Shown: piece after piece, positions 40,793 to 48,604 of the stretch | Numbering within the stretch: the stretch's first letter is position 1 | How the letters are laid out: each line of letters starts with the position of its first letter | Assembly (NCBI GenBank): GCA_934660915.1 | Contig: CAKUIF010000010.1 | Location: forward strand, 16,204 to 80,203 | Source: an uncultured Olsenella sp. | Lineage (GTDB): Bacteria; Actinomycetota; Coriobacteriia; Coriobacteriales; Atopobiaceae | Length of the DNA stretch: 64,000 nt | Direction of reading: 5' to 3' | The notes under the pieces: model-generated | Databases searched by the model: none | What the model saw: only the letters and a program-made list of their open reading frames with translations | What the model was told of the DNA's origin: nothing | Position numbers and translations under genes: made by a program

Positions 40793-41182
40793 TTAGAATC
40801 CCAGCGTCATCTGGAGCTCGTTGACGGCCTCGACGGCTGTCTTCTTGCGCTTCTTTTTCGCGGGCTTTGCGGGAGCCTGCTGGGCGAACGCCTTTCCGTC
40901 GGCGAAGTACTTGTTGTACACGCCGTCGATGACGGTCGAGACGAGGTCGAGGGACTCGGCGGCGGTCACCGCCTCGGAGAGCTTGGGGTCGCAGCACACG
41001 GGCACGCCCTCCTCGGTGAGGCGGCCGGTCTCGTCGGAGAAGGCACCGATCCACGAGGCTATCTGCGCCGACATGGTGAGCCCATTGGCGTCGGCGATGC
41101 GGTGGAGCTTCTCGTGCTCCTCGTCGGAGAGCCAAAACGCCATGCGGCGGCGGCCTTCGGGGTTGTATTGCTTGCTCGACAT
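40793..41182 (-). CDS. Ribbon-helix-helix-like protein of unknown function
   Basis: 129 residues from ATG 41182 (AAGAAGGA upstream). Residues about 8-40 (GRRRMAFWLSDEEHEKLHRIADANGLTMSAQIASWI, in parts) have the strand-helix-turn-helix pattern of CopG/Arc-type DNA-binding proteins. The middle is acidic, and a Lys-rich stretch (PAKKKRKK) precedes the C-terminal VNELQMTLGF. No toxin partner is adjacent. It could be a small transcriptional regulator. It is isolated between a terminator and the divergent phoH operon. Confidence 0.6.
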   Translation of the reverse strand: MSSKQYNPEGRRRMAFWLSDEEHEKLHRIADANGLTMSAQIASWIGAFSDETGRLTEEGVPVCCDPKLSEAVTAAESLDLVSTVIDGVYNKYFADGKAFAQQAPAKPAKKKRKKTAVEAVNELQMTLGF

Positions 41183-41386
41183 GTGAACGTCCTTCTTGCC
41201 TGCGGTTTTGCTGCGATTGCGAGTAATTGGCACAAGGGTTGTTCCAATTACTAGGATTCTAGATTAGCACAACTATTGTGCATAGCTTGGTGTCGCGCAG
41301 CCCGGGGTGCTTAAACGCCCTGTTCGCGTTAAACTACCGATGTACCGCGGGCAAGGCCCCGCCAAGACAAACACCTCCGGAGGAGC

Positions 41387-42373
41387 ATGGAACCCACCCA
41401 CGTTCGTCTGACCATCCCAGACTCCATAGACCCGACCGAGCTCATGGGGCCCGCCGACGCGCTGCTTCGCCGCGTCGAGGGGGCGTTCGACGCCATGGTG
41501 GCCGTGCGCGGCAACCACATCAGCCTCGCCGGCGACCCCGCCGAGGTCGAGCTCGCCACCTCGGTCTTCTCGCGCATGATCCGCCTCGTCGAGGCGGGCG
41601 ACGGGCTCACGACCGACGACGTCGACCTGCTCATCGACCGCGTGCGCCACGGCGCCGCGCGCATGGAGGTGTTGGCGGACGACGTCCTGCTCACCTTCCG
41701 CGGGCGCGCCATCAGGCCCAAGACCGCCGGCCAGAAGCGCTACGTCGACTCGATACGCAAGAACACCGTCACCTTCGGAATCGGCCCGGCGGGCACCGGC
41801 AAGACCTACCTCGCCATGGCGATGGCCGTCGCCGCCCTGAAGCGCAAGGAGGTCGGACGGATCGTGCTCGCGCGTCCCGTCGTCGAGGCGGGGGAGTCGC
41901 TCGGGTTTCTTCCCGGCACGCTGCAGGAGAAGCTCGACCCCTACGTACGCCCGCTCTACGACGCGCTCTTCGACATGACCGACATGGAGCGCGGCAACTC
42001 CCTCATCGAGCAGGGCGTCATCGAGATCGCCCCGCTCGCCTTCATGCGCGGGCGCACGATGAACGACGCCTTCGTCATTCTCGACGAGGCGCAGAACACG
42101 ACGCCCGAGCAGATGAAGATGTTCCTCACGCGTCTCGGCTTCAACTCGAGGTTCGTCGTCACGGGAGACGCCTCCCAGAAGGACCTCAAGGGCGCCTCCG
42201 GCCTCGACCACGCCCGCCGCGTTCTGTCCGGCGTCGACGACATAGACTTCATCGACCTCGACCGCAACGACATCGTCCGCCATACCCTGGTCGCGCGCAT
42301 CGTCGACGCGTACAACGCCGACGCCGAGGCCAAGGGCAAGTCCGCATCCCCAAACGACCGCAAGGAGGCCTAG
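41387..42373 (+). CDS. phoH: PhoH family ATPase
   Basis: 328 residues. Walker A is GPAGTGKTYLA and Walker B is AFVILDEAQN. Between them ARPVVEAGESLGFLPGTLQEK and the later TGDASQKDL are PhoH signatures. The N-terminal 100 residues form a KH-like RNA-binding region. It is placed with ybeY and era as in many bacteria, suggesting a role in ribosome/RNA maturation. RBS CCGGAGGAGC precedes ATG 41387. Confidence 0.93.
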   Translation: MEPTHVRLTIPDSIDPTELMGPADALLRRVEGAFDAMVAVRGNHISLAGDPAEVELATSVFSRMIRLVEAGDGLTTDDVDLLIDRVRHGAARMEVLADDVLLTFRGRAIRPKTAGQKRYVDSIRKNTVTFGIGPAGTGKTYLAMAMAVAALKRKEVGRIVLARPVVEAGESLGFLPGTLQEKLDPYVRPLYDALFDMTDMERGNSLIEQGVIEIAPLAFMRGRTMNDAFVILDEAQNTTPEQMKMFLTRLGFNSRFVVTGDASQKDLKGASGLDHARRVLSGVDDIDFIDLDRNDIVRHTLVARIVDAYNADAEAKGKSASPNDRKEA

Positions 42374-42374
42374 C

Positions 42375-42884
42375 ATGGCCGCTTCCCTCGACTTCTCAAA
42401 CGACGACGGGCTCGAGTTCCCGCTTACCGAAGAGCAGGTCGCCGGCCTCGCTGACGCCGTCCTTTCCCATGAGGGCGTCGACCGCGAGTGCTACGTCTCG
42501 GTCTCGGTCGTCACCGACGAGGAGATAGCCGCGGCAAACCTCGAGTGGCGCGGGCACAATAGCGCGACCGACGTCGTGAGCCTCGAGTGCGAGCGCCCCG
42601 ACGACCCCGACCTCGCGCCGGGCGAGCCCTGCGAGCTCGGTGACATCGTGCTCGCGCCGGCCTACATCGCCGCCCAGGCCGCGCGCTTCGGCACCACCTT
42701 CGCTGACGAGTGCCGCCTGCTGCTCGTTCACGGCCTTCTGCACCTGCTCGGCCACGACCACCTCGACGACGAGTCGGCCGAGGCCATGGAGGCCCTTGAG
42801 GACGACATCTTGGCCGGCTCGGACACCGACGGCACCCTTGGGCACGTGGTCATCACGCGCCACCGCACGGAGGACGAGGCATGA
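42375..42884 (+). CDS. ybeY: Endoribonuclease YbeY
   Basis: 169 residues. The zinc motif is LLLVHGLLHLLGHDH. The upstream signature NLEWRGHNSATDVVSLE (the RxxxxxTDVLSFP equivalent) reads SL in place of the usual SF. It acts in 16S rRNA 3' maturation and ribosome quality control. ATG 42375 follows AAGGAGG at the phoH end. The stop overlaps dgkA (ATGA). Confidence 0.93.
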   Translation: MAASLDFSNDDGLEFPLTEEQVAGLADAVLSHEGVDRECYVSVSVVTDEEIAAANLEWRGHNSATDVVSLECERPDDPDLAPGEPCELGDIVLAPAYIAAQAARFGTTFADECRLLLVHGLLHLLGHDHLDDESAEAMEALEDDILAGSDTDGTLGHVVITRHRTEDEA

Positions 42885-43264
42885 TCCCCGGCTCAAAGAG
42901 CGACCACCCGGGGTTCAGGAAGAGCTTCGGCTTCGCCCTGCAGGGGTTCCGCTACACCCTGGCCACCGAGCGCAACATCCGCGTGATGCTCGGCGGGGCC
43001 GCCTTCGCGGTCGTCATGGGCCTCGTGCTGCAGCTCGACCTCATAAGCTGGGCCATCGTCCTTCTTTGCATCGGCGTCGTGCTCGCGGCGGAGCTGATCA
43101 ACACCGCCATCGAGACGGTCGTGGACCTCGTGAGCCCCGAGTACCACCCGCTCGCGGGCCACGCGAAGGACATCGCCGCCGCCGCCGTCTACGTGCTCAG
43201 CATCCTCGTCGCCCTCGTGGGGCTGGCAGTGTTCGCCGACGCCCTCATACACAGGCTCGCTTAA
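42881..43264 (+). CDS. dgkA: Diacylglycerol/undecaprenol kinase
   Basis: 127 residues with three membrane segments. The family motif region is VLAAELINTAIETVVDLVSP (active-site Glu in NTAIE), followed by HPLAGHAKDIAAAAVYVLS. In Gram-positives this enzyme phosphorylates undecaprenol to recycle the cell-wall lipid carrier. Translation is coupled to ybeY, and era follows after 42 bp, a common trio. Confidence 0.92.
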   Translation: MIPGSKSDHPGFRKSFGFALQGFRYTLATERNIRVMLGGAAFAVVMGLVLQLDLISWAIVLLCIGVVLAAELINTAIETVVDLVSPEYHPLAGHAKDIAAAAVYVLSILVALVGLAVFADALIHRLA

Positions 43265-43306
43265 GGCGCTCTGCGCCCCGCCTTTAACCTCGCTAAGGAG
43301 AAGAAC

Positions 43307-44239
43307 ATGAATTCCGAAACCGCCAACGCTTCCGAGCAGGCTTTCCGCTCCGGCTTCGTCGCCCTCGTCGGCCGCCCGAACGCCGGCAAGTCCACGCTGC
43401 TCAACGCCTGTATGGGCGAGAAGATCGCCATCACCTCGCCAGTGGCCCAGACCACCCGTAAGCGCATGCGCGCCGTCATCAACACGCCGACGTCGCAGCT
43501 CGTCATCATCGACACCCCGGGCCTCCACAAGCCCAAGGACGCCCTGGGCAGCGAGCTCAACAAGGCGGCCCTGGGCGAGCTCGCCGACGCCGACGTCGTC
43601 GCCTTCCTCATCGACGCCACCAAGGACGTGGGCACGGGGGACGAGTGGGTCGCCAAGCACGTCGCGGCCTCCGACGCCGACTACAAGCTGCTCGTCCTCA
43701 CCAAGGCTGACATCTCTCGTCCCGAGCAGATGCAGGCCCAGCTCGAGGCCGCGAGCAAGCTGTGCGACTTCGACGACGTCATCGTGACCTCGGCCACCGA
43801 GGGCTTCAACGTCGACGGCTTCGTCGACCTCGTGTCCGCTCACCTGCCCGAGGGCCCCAGGTGGTTCCCCGAGGGCATGGACACCGACACCACCGACGAG
43901 GAGCTCGTGGCGGAGTTCGTCCGCGAGAAGCTCTTCCTCAACCTGCGCCAGGAGCTGCCGCACTCCGTCGGTGTCATGTGCGAGGACGAGATCGAGATCG
44001 CCGACGACGGCCACGCCTCCATCTTCTGCACCATCCTCGTCGAGCGCGAGGGCCAGAAGGGCATCGTCGTGGGCAAGGGCGGCTCGATGATCAAGAAGGT
44101 CGGCATCGAGGCGCGCCGTGACATCGAGCGGCTGCTCGGCCGCAAGGTCTACCTCGACCTCAAGGTCCGCGTCGAGCCCCAGTGGCGACGCAACGCGAAC
44201 ATCATCCAGCGTCTCGGCTACTCCGTCGAGGACGAGTAG
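43307..44239 (+). CDS. era: GTPase Era
   Basis: 310 residues. G1 GRPNAGKST, G3 DTPGLHKPKDALG, G4 LTKADIS, and a C-terminal KH domain with GIVVGKGGSMIKKVGIEARR. It binds the 3' end of 16S rRNA during small-subunit assembly. RBS AAGGAG precedes ATG 43307. recO follows 9 bp downstream. Confidence 0.96.
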   Translation: MNSETANASEQAFRSGFVALVGRPNAGKSTLLNACMGEKIAITSPVAQTTRKRMRAVINTPTSQLVIIDTPGLHKPKDALGSELNKAALGELADADVVAFLIDATKDVGTGDEWVAKHVAASDADYKLLVLTKADISRPEQMQAQLEAASKLCDFDDVIVTSATEGFNVDGFVDLVSAHLPEGPRWFPEGMDTDTTDEELVAEFVREKLFLNLRQELPHSVGVMCEDEIEIADDGHASIFCTILVEREGQKGIVVGKGGSMIKKVGIEARRDIERLLGRKVYLDLKVRVEPQWRRNANIIQRLGYSVEDE

Positions 44240-44248
44240 GGAAGACAG

Positions 44249-44998
44249 GTGGCCGGCAGGCGCACATACCATGCCCGCGCCTGCGTGCTCGACCGCACGA
44301 AGCTCGGCGAGACGGACCTCATCCTGACCCTCCTCGGATCAAACGGGGCGCAGCTCAGGGCCGTTGCCAAGGGTGCGAGGAAGCCGGGCGGCAAGCTCGC
44401 GGGCAAGGTTCAGCTCTTCTGCGAGTGCGACCTTCTGCTCGCCTGCGGAAAGAGCCTCGACGTCGTCTCGGAGGCATCGCTCGTGGACGCCCACGCGACC
44501 CTGCGCGGCGACCTCGAGCGCGTGAGCGCCGCCTCCTGCGTGTGCGAGGTGGCGCGCCTGTGCTGCTTCGAGGACGCCGAGGACCCCTTCCTGTACGCGA
44601 TCACGTCGCGGGCGCTCAAGGCGTGCGAGGAGGCCCGCGACCGGGCGCACCTCGATCTCGTTTGCGCGGCTTTCGCCTGGAAGGTTCTGGCGCATGCCGG
44701 CTGGCGACCGGAGCTTGACGGCTGCTGCGCGTGCGGCGATGCGCTGGTCTCGCGCTTCTCGCCGCTCGCGGGAGGGCTCCTGTGCGAGAGCTGCGCCAAG
44801 GACGTCGCGGGCGCCGAGCCGGTGAGCCCCTCGCAGGTCGCGTGGCTGCGCGCGCTTCTTTCCGGCACCTTCGACGAGCTCCTCGCGGCCCCCGTGGACG
44901 AGCAGACCTCGGTCTGGCTCCTCTCGTGTGCGCACCGCTGGTGCGCGGCCCACCTCGACGCGCGCCTGCGCGCCATGGAGTTCGCCCTCAGCTGTTGA
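44249..44998 (+). CDS. recO: DNA repair protein RecO
   Basis: 249 residues, GTG start. An N-terminal OB fold (YHARACVLDRTKLGETDLIL, then AVAKGARKPGGKL) is followed by a helical domain with a zinc-finger set CCACGD ... CESCAKD. It loads RecA at single-strand gaps with RecR. It ends the phoH-ybeY-dgkA-era run and is convergent with the minus-strand peptidase gene. Confidence 0.92.
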   Translation: MAGRRTYHARACVLDRTKLGETDLILTLLGSNGAQLRAVAKGARKPGGKLAGKVQLFCECDLLLACGKSLDVVSEASLVDAHATLRGDLERVSAASCVCEVARLCCFEDAEDPFLYAITSRALKACEEARDRAHLDLVCAAFAWKVLAHAGWRPELDGCCACGDALVSRFSPLAGGLLCESCAKDVAGAEPVSPSQVAWLRALLSGTFDELLAAPVDEQTSVWLLSCAHRWCAAHLDARLRAMEFALSC

Positions 44999-45009
44999 GG
45001 ACGCGCGGC

Positions 45010-45945
45010 CTAGTGGGCGCAGGAGTCGACGATCGCGCGCTCGAGGGCGCGCGTCGCGAGGACGCCGACGACGTCGACGGGCGCCTCCGCCTCGCCTGTG
45101 GCCATGACGAAGACGGCGTCGCCGTCGTTTGTGGTGTGCGTGGGCGCGATCGCGTGGGGGTAGGCGTCGGCGGCCATCTGCGCGACCTTGGTGGCCTGCG
45201 CCTTCGTGAGCCTCGCGTTGGTGACCACGCAGCTGATGGTCGTGTTTGTCCTCGGCGCCGGCGCGTCGAGCGGCATGGCCGCCGCCATGGAAAGAAGGGC
45301 CTCCACGGTTCCGCCGGCCGACCCGTCCTCGCCTTGCATCCCCGCGATGACCTTCCCTGTGCGCGGGTCGACGACGTCTCCGCAGGCGTTGACCGCGGCG
45401 ACGGCCGCGCACACGAGCCCGCCCGCCTCCTCGACGTCCATCCCGAGGCCCGCCTTGGAGGCGTTCTCGGGCCCGCGGAGCTTTCCCACGGTGCAACCGG
45501 TGCCCGCGCCCACGTTGCCGCGGGGGAGCGGCTCCTGGGCGCTCTGGAAGGCGTCGACCACGGCAGCCGCGCCGTCTTTGGCCGTGGGCCTCGCGTGGGG
45601 GTCTTTGTAGGCGAGGTCGAACAGGCACGCCCCGGAGACGATCGGCACGCGCGCGACGCCCACGTCGAGGCCGATCCCGCGGCGCTCGAGCTCCTCTGCG
45701 GCCCCGCAGGAGGCGGCGAGGCCGAAGGCGCTGCCGCCTGCCAGGACGACCGCGTGGAGCTCGCTCACGGTCTCCTCGGGGCGAAGAAGGTCGGTCTCGC
45801 GGGTGGCCGGCGCCCCTCCCCGGACGTCGACGCCGCCCGTGGCGCCCTTCGGGCAGACGATGACGGTGCAGCCGGTGCCGCCCTTCTTGTTCGTGCTGTG
45901 GCCGACGTAGATACCGCGCATCTCGCGGATATCCTTCACTGCCAT
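45010..45945 (-). CDS. P1 family peptidase (DmpA/BapA-like)
   Basis: 311 residues. The family pattern is visible as VGHSTNKKGGTGCTVIV, AVVLAGGSAFGLAAS, GNVGAGTGCTVGKLRG and, before the expected self-cleavage site, RTNTTISCVVTNARLTK. There the second Thr is the likely N-terminal nucleophile after autoproteolysis. Known relatives act as aminopeptidases or on beta-peptides. No signal peptide, so it is cytoplasmic. Monocistronic or with maf 53 bp upstream. Confidence 0.88.
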   Translation of the reverse strand: MAVKDIREMRGIYVGHSTNKKGGTGCTVIVCPKGATGGVDVRGGAPATRETDLLRPEETVSELHAVVLAGGSAFGLAASCGAAEELERRGIGLDVGVARVPIVSGACLFDLAYKDPHARPTAKDGAAAVVDAFQSAQEPLPRGNVGAGTGCTVGKLRGPENASKAGLGMDVEEAGGLVCAAVAAVNACGDVVDPRTGKVIAGMQGEDGSAGGTVEALLSMAAAMPLDAPAPRTNTTISCVVTNARLTKAQATKVAQMAADAYPHAIAPTHTTNDGDAVFVMATGEAEAPVDVVGVLATRALERAIVDSCAH

Positions 45946-45998
45946 CGCGACCCCCTTATGCCAGGTTGCTTATGGTTCCTTCCGGAGGCGTCCCTTGT

Positions 45999-46598
45999 TT
46001 AGTCCCGGGCAAGAAGCGCGTCGATCTGCCGCGCGAGCCTGGATACGGGAAGGCCCACCACGCTGAAGTAGTCGCCGCGGATCCCGCGAACGAGCAGCCT
46101 GCCCAGTCCCTGGATGCCGTAGGCTCCCGCCTTGTCCATCGGCTCCCCGCTCGCGACGTAGGCCTCGACCTGGGCGTCCGTGAGGGGCCAGAACTCCACC
46201 TCGGTCGTCTCGACGAAGGAGCTGCGGCAAAGCTCCGCTGCGCCTTCCCCCAGGCGGATCACGCAGCAGCCCGTCGAGACGCGGTGCGTCCTCCCCGAAA
46301 GGGCGCGCAGCATGCGCGCGGCGTCGGCCGCATCGGCGGGTTTCCCGAGGACGTCGCCCTCGTCGTCCCAAACGATGGTGTCGGCGGCGACGAGCAGGCC
46401 GTCGGAGTCGCGCACCCCCTCGCCGCGTGCGAGCTCGAGGCTCGCCTCTGCCTTCTGCTCGGCGAGCCTGCGTACGAGCTCGTCGGGCGACTCCCCGGGA
46501 CGGCGCGTCTCGTCGATGTCTGCGGGAAGCACCTCGAGCGAGTACCCGAGCTCCTCGAGCAGCTGTCTTCTTCTGGGCGATTGCGAGGCGAGGATCAT
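45999..46598 (-). CDS. maf: Maf-like nucleotide pyrophosphatase
   Basis: 199 residues. The N-terminal SQSPRRRQLLEELGY is the Maf signature, followed by VAADTIVWDDEGDVLGKPADAADA and KAGAYGIQGLGRLLV. It hydrolyses non-canonical or dTTP/UTP-type nucleoside triphosphates and is linked to septum inhibition. It ends 53 bp before the P1 peptidase start on the same strand. Confidence 0.92.
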   Translation of the reverse strand: MILASQSPRRRQLLEELGYSLEVLPADIDETRRPGESPDELVRRLAEQKAEASLELARGEGVRDSDGLLVAADTIVWDDEGDVLGKPADAADAARMLRALSGRTHRVSTGCCVIRLGEGAAELCRSSFVETTEVEFWPLTDAQVEAYVASGEPMDKAGAYGIQGLGRLLVRGIRGDYFSVVGLPVSRLARQIDALLARD

Positions 46599-46644
46599 GC
46601 GTCGGCTCCTTGTTTCGTTGCGTGTCTGAGCATCATCATAAGCA

Positions 46645-46674
46645 TAAAAAAGCCCCGCTCGTCTGAGCGGGGCT
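46645..46674 (-). terminator. Terminator of the ferredoxin gene
   Basis: A perfect 10-bp stem AGCCCCGCTC (46651-46660) / GAGCGGGGCT (46665-46674) with loop GTCT; on the minus strand it is followed by TTTTTTAT. Confidence 0.9.
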
Positions 46675-46700
46675 AAGCGACCCTGTATGGGTTGCCAGAG

Positions 46701-46886
46701 TTACTCGGCCTCGATGGCGGAGACGGGGCAGTTGTCGACAGCCTCCTGGACAGCGTCCTCGGCGTCGGCGGAAACCTCGTCGACGGTGACCTCGGCAACG
46801 CCGTCGTCGTTGATGGCGAAGACGTCGGGGCAGGTGCCCTCGCACATACCGCAGCCGATGCAATCCTCGTTGACCGTAGCCTTCAT
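46701..46886 (-). CDS. Small ferredoxin
   Basis: 61 residues, acidic. The cluster motif CIGCGMCEGTCP is near the N-terminus, with a further Cys in DNCPVSAIE near the C-terminus. The spacing fits one [4Fe-4S] cluster of the single-cluster ferredoxin type. It serves as a soluble electron carrier. RBS AGAGGA precedes ATG 46886. The upstream gap 46887-47144 holds its promoter region but no clear consensus boxes. Confidence 0.92.
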   Translation of the reverse strand: MKATVNEDCIGCGMCEGTCPDVFAINDDGVAEVTVDEVSADAEDAVQEAVDNCPVSAIEAE

Positions 46887-47144
46887 GGTGAAATCCTCTC
46901 TCTTGTTCGGGCTCCTTACCCGATTGAATATGTTTGTACCCTTTTATCGTCGCCGCGGCAACTAGTTTTAGACGAGAGCTAAAAAAGAAGTGCCCGCCGT
47001 GACCTGCGCTTTATTCCCACCAGTTTACCTATATTAACTCCCGCGAGCCTAACCATTAGCCCTTGAAGTATCGATAGAAGGGACGACGCGCACGTTATCC
47101 TGCTTCGACTTAGGACTTGGCATATTGCTTGTGCCAAGTATGGT

Positions 47145-48476
47145 TTAGCGCCTCCGGAGGATGGTGACGTTCTCCACGTGGAAGGTCTGGGGAAAGAGGT
47201 CTACCGGCGTCACGCTCTCGACGTAGAAAACGCCCGCCTTCTCGAACCTCGCGAGGTCGCGCGCGAGCGTCGCGGGGTCGCAGCTCACGTACGCGATGGC
47301 GCGCGCGGGCTGGTCGGAGAGCTGCTCGACGACGTCGGCCGCAAGCCCCGCGCGCGGCGGGTCGACGACGATGACGTCGGCGTCGGTGTCGGGGAACTCC
47401 CTGCCGGCGTCGCCGCCGATGGGGTCGACGTTGTCGAGCCTCGCGTCGTCGAGGTTGCGGCGCAGGTCGCGGACGGCGGGGCCATAGGACTCGACTGCCG
47501 AGACGAAGTCGGCGCGGCGGGCGAGCGGCAGCGTGAACGTGCCGGCTCCGCAGTAGAGGTCCATGGCCTCCTCGTCGGCCTTAGGGTCGAGTCCCTCCAT
47601 CACGAGCTCGACGAGCTTCTCGGCGCCCTTGGTGTTCACCTGGAAAAACGACGGGGCCGAGACGCGCATGCGCTCGTCGCCGATGCGCTCGCCCCACGAG
47701 CCCTTGCCGGCGAGGACCTCGACGCCGGCGATCTTGCGGGCCTTCGCGGGGCCCTTCTGCATGACGCGGACGATGGAGGACGCCTTCACGGCGTCGCCCA
47801 CGATCTTCGCGGCCTGGGCGCGGGGGAAGGGGCCCGGGCGGCCCCAGAGGGCGACCTCGGCCTCGCCGGTGGACTCCGACGCACGGATTCCCACGCGCTC
47901 GATATCCAGGCCGCGGGAGTTCGCGAAGTAGCCGAGCGCGCCTGCTATCGCCTTGACGTCCTTGGCGCGTTTCTTGGAAAGAAGGGCGCAGCGGTCGACC
48001 TTGACGACGCCCTCGCCGCCCGCGGCGTGCATGCCGAGCATGAGTCGCCCGCCTCGCTGGACGGCGGCGAGCTCTACCTTGTTGCGGTAGCCCCACGGCT
48101 CGCTCGGGCTCACGAGGGGCCTCACGAGCTTCTCGGCCCGACCGGCGTCGAAGTGGCCGATGCGGGTGAGCGCGTCGACGACGCCGGCGCGCTTGGCCCT
48201 CGCCTGCGCCTCATACGACATGGCAGACCACGGGCAGCCCCCGCAGACGGCGGCGTAGGGGCATGCCGGCGCCACGCGGTCGCACGAGGGCTCGAGGACC
48301 TTCTCGACCCGGGCGTTCGCGTAACGCTCGGCCTCGGACTCGACGACGGCAGCGACGACGTCGCCGGGAACGCCCCCGCGCACGAACACGGTGCGGCCTC
48401 CCTCGTCTCGTGCCACGGCGTCCGCGCCGTACGCCATGCGCTCGACGCTCAGGGTCAGCTTGTCTCCGATTGCCAT
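47145..48476 (-). CDS. 23S rRNA (uracil-5-)-methyltransferase, TrmA/RlmD family
   Basis: 443 residues from ATG 48476, chosen because GAGGGG lies 6 nt upstream; ATG 48482 and TTG 48494 are alternatives. An N-terminal TRAM domain and a [4Fe-4S] motif CPYAAVCGGC with a later Cys (KVDRCALL) point to the RumA/RlmD branch rather than TrmA. The SAM-binding segment is MDLYCGAGTFTLPLA, and the catalytic Cys lies in YVSCDPATLARD. It methylates C5 of a uridine in 23S rRNA; the position is not decidable here. Confidence 0.9.
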   Translation of the reverse strand: MAIGDKLTLSVERMAYGADAVARDEGGRTVFVRGGVPGDVVAAVVESEAERYANARVEKVLEPSCDRVAPACPYAAVCGGCPWSAMSYEAQARAKRAGVVDALTRIGHFDAGRAEKLVRPLVSPSEPWGYRNKVELAAVQRGGRLMLGMHAAGGEGVVKVDRCALLSKKRAKDVKAIAGALGYFANSRGLDIERVGIRASESTGEAEVALWGRPGPFPRAQAAKIVGDAVKASSIVRVMQKGPAKARKIAGVEVLAGKGSWGERIGDERMRVSAPSFFQVNTKGAEKLVELVMEGLDPKADEEAMDLYCGAGTFTLPLARRADFVSAVESYGPAVRDLRRNLDDARLDNVDPIGGDAGREFPDTDADVIVVDPPRAGLAADVVEQLSDQPARAIAYVSCDPATLARDLARFEKAGVFYVESVTPVDLFPQTFHVENVTILRRR

Positions 48477-48549
48477 CTTCATCCCCTCAATCAAGTGTCA
48501 ACGCAGAATATCTTATGCGAAAAAGCGCGTTTTCGTGGCTCATACACAT

Positions 48550-48582
48550 CGACGGCCCGGGGCAAAAGCTCCCGGGCCGTCG
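48550..48582. terminator. Hairpin between ppk and the methyltransferase gene
   Basis: A perfect 12-bp stem CGACGGCCCGGG (48550-48561) / CCCGGGCCGTCG (48571-48582) with a 9-nt loop, downstream of ppk1 on the minus strand. No clear T run. Confidence 0.65.
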
Positions 48583-48604
48583 ATTGTCTTTGTGTTGGCG
48601 GCGC

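Noticed and set aside
39039..41135. 698-codon minus-strand frame across dnaJ, mtaB and the RHH gene
   Set aside because: It spans three well-supported genes and a terminator hairpin, and has no recognisable domain.
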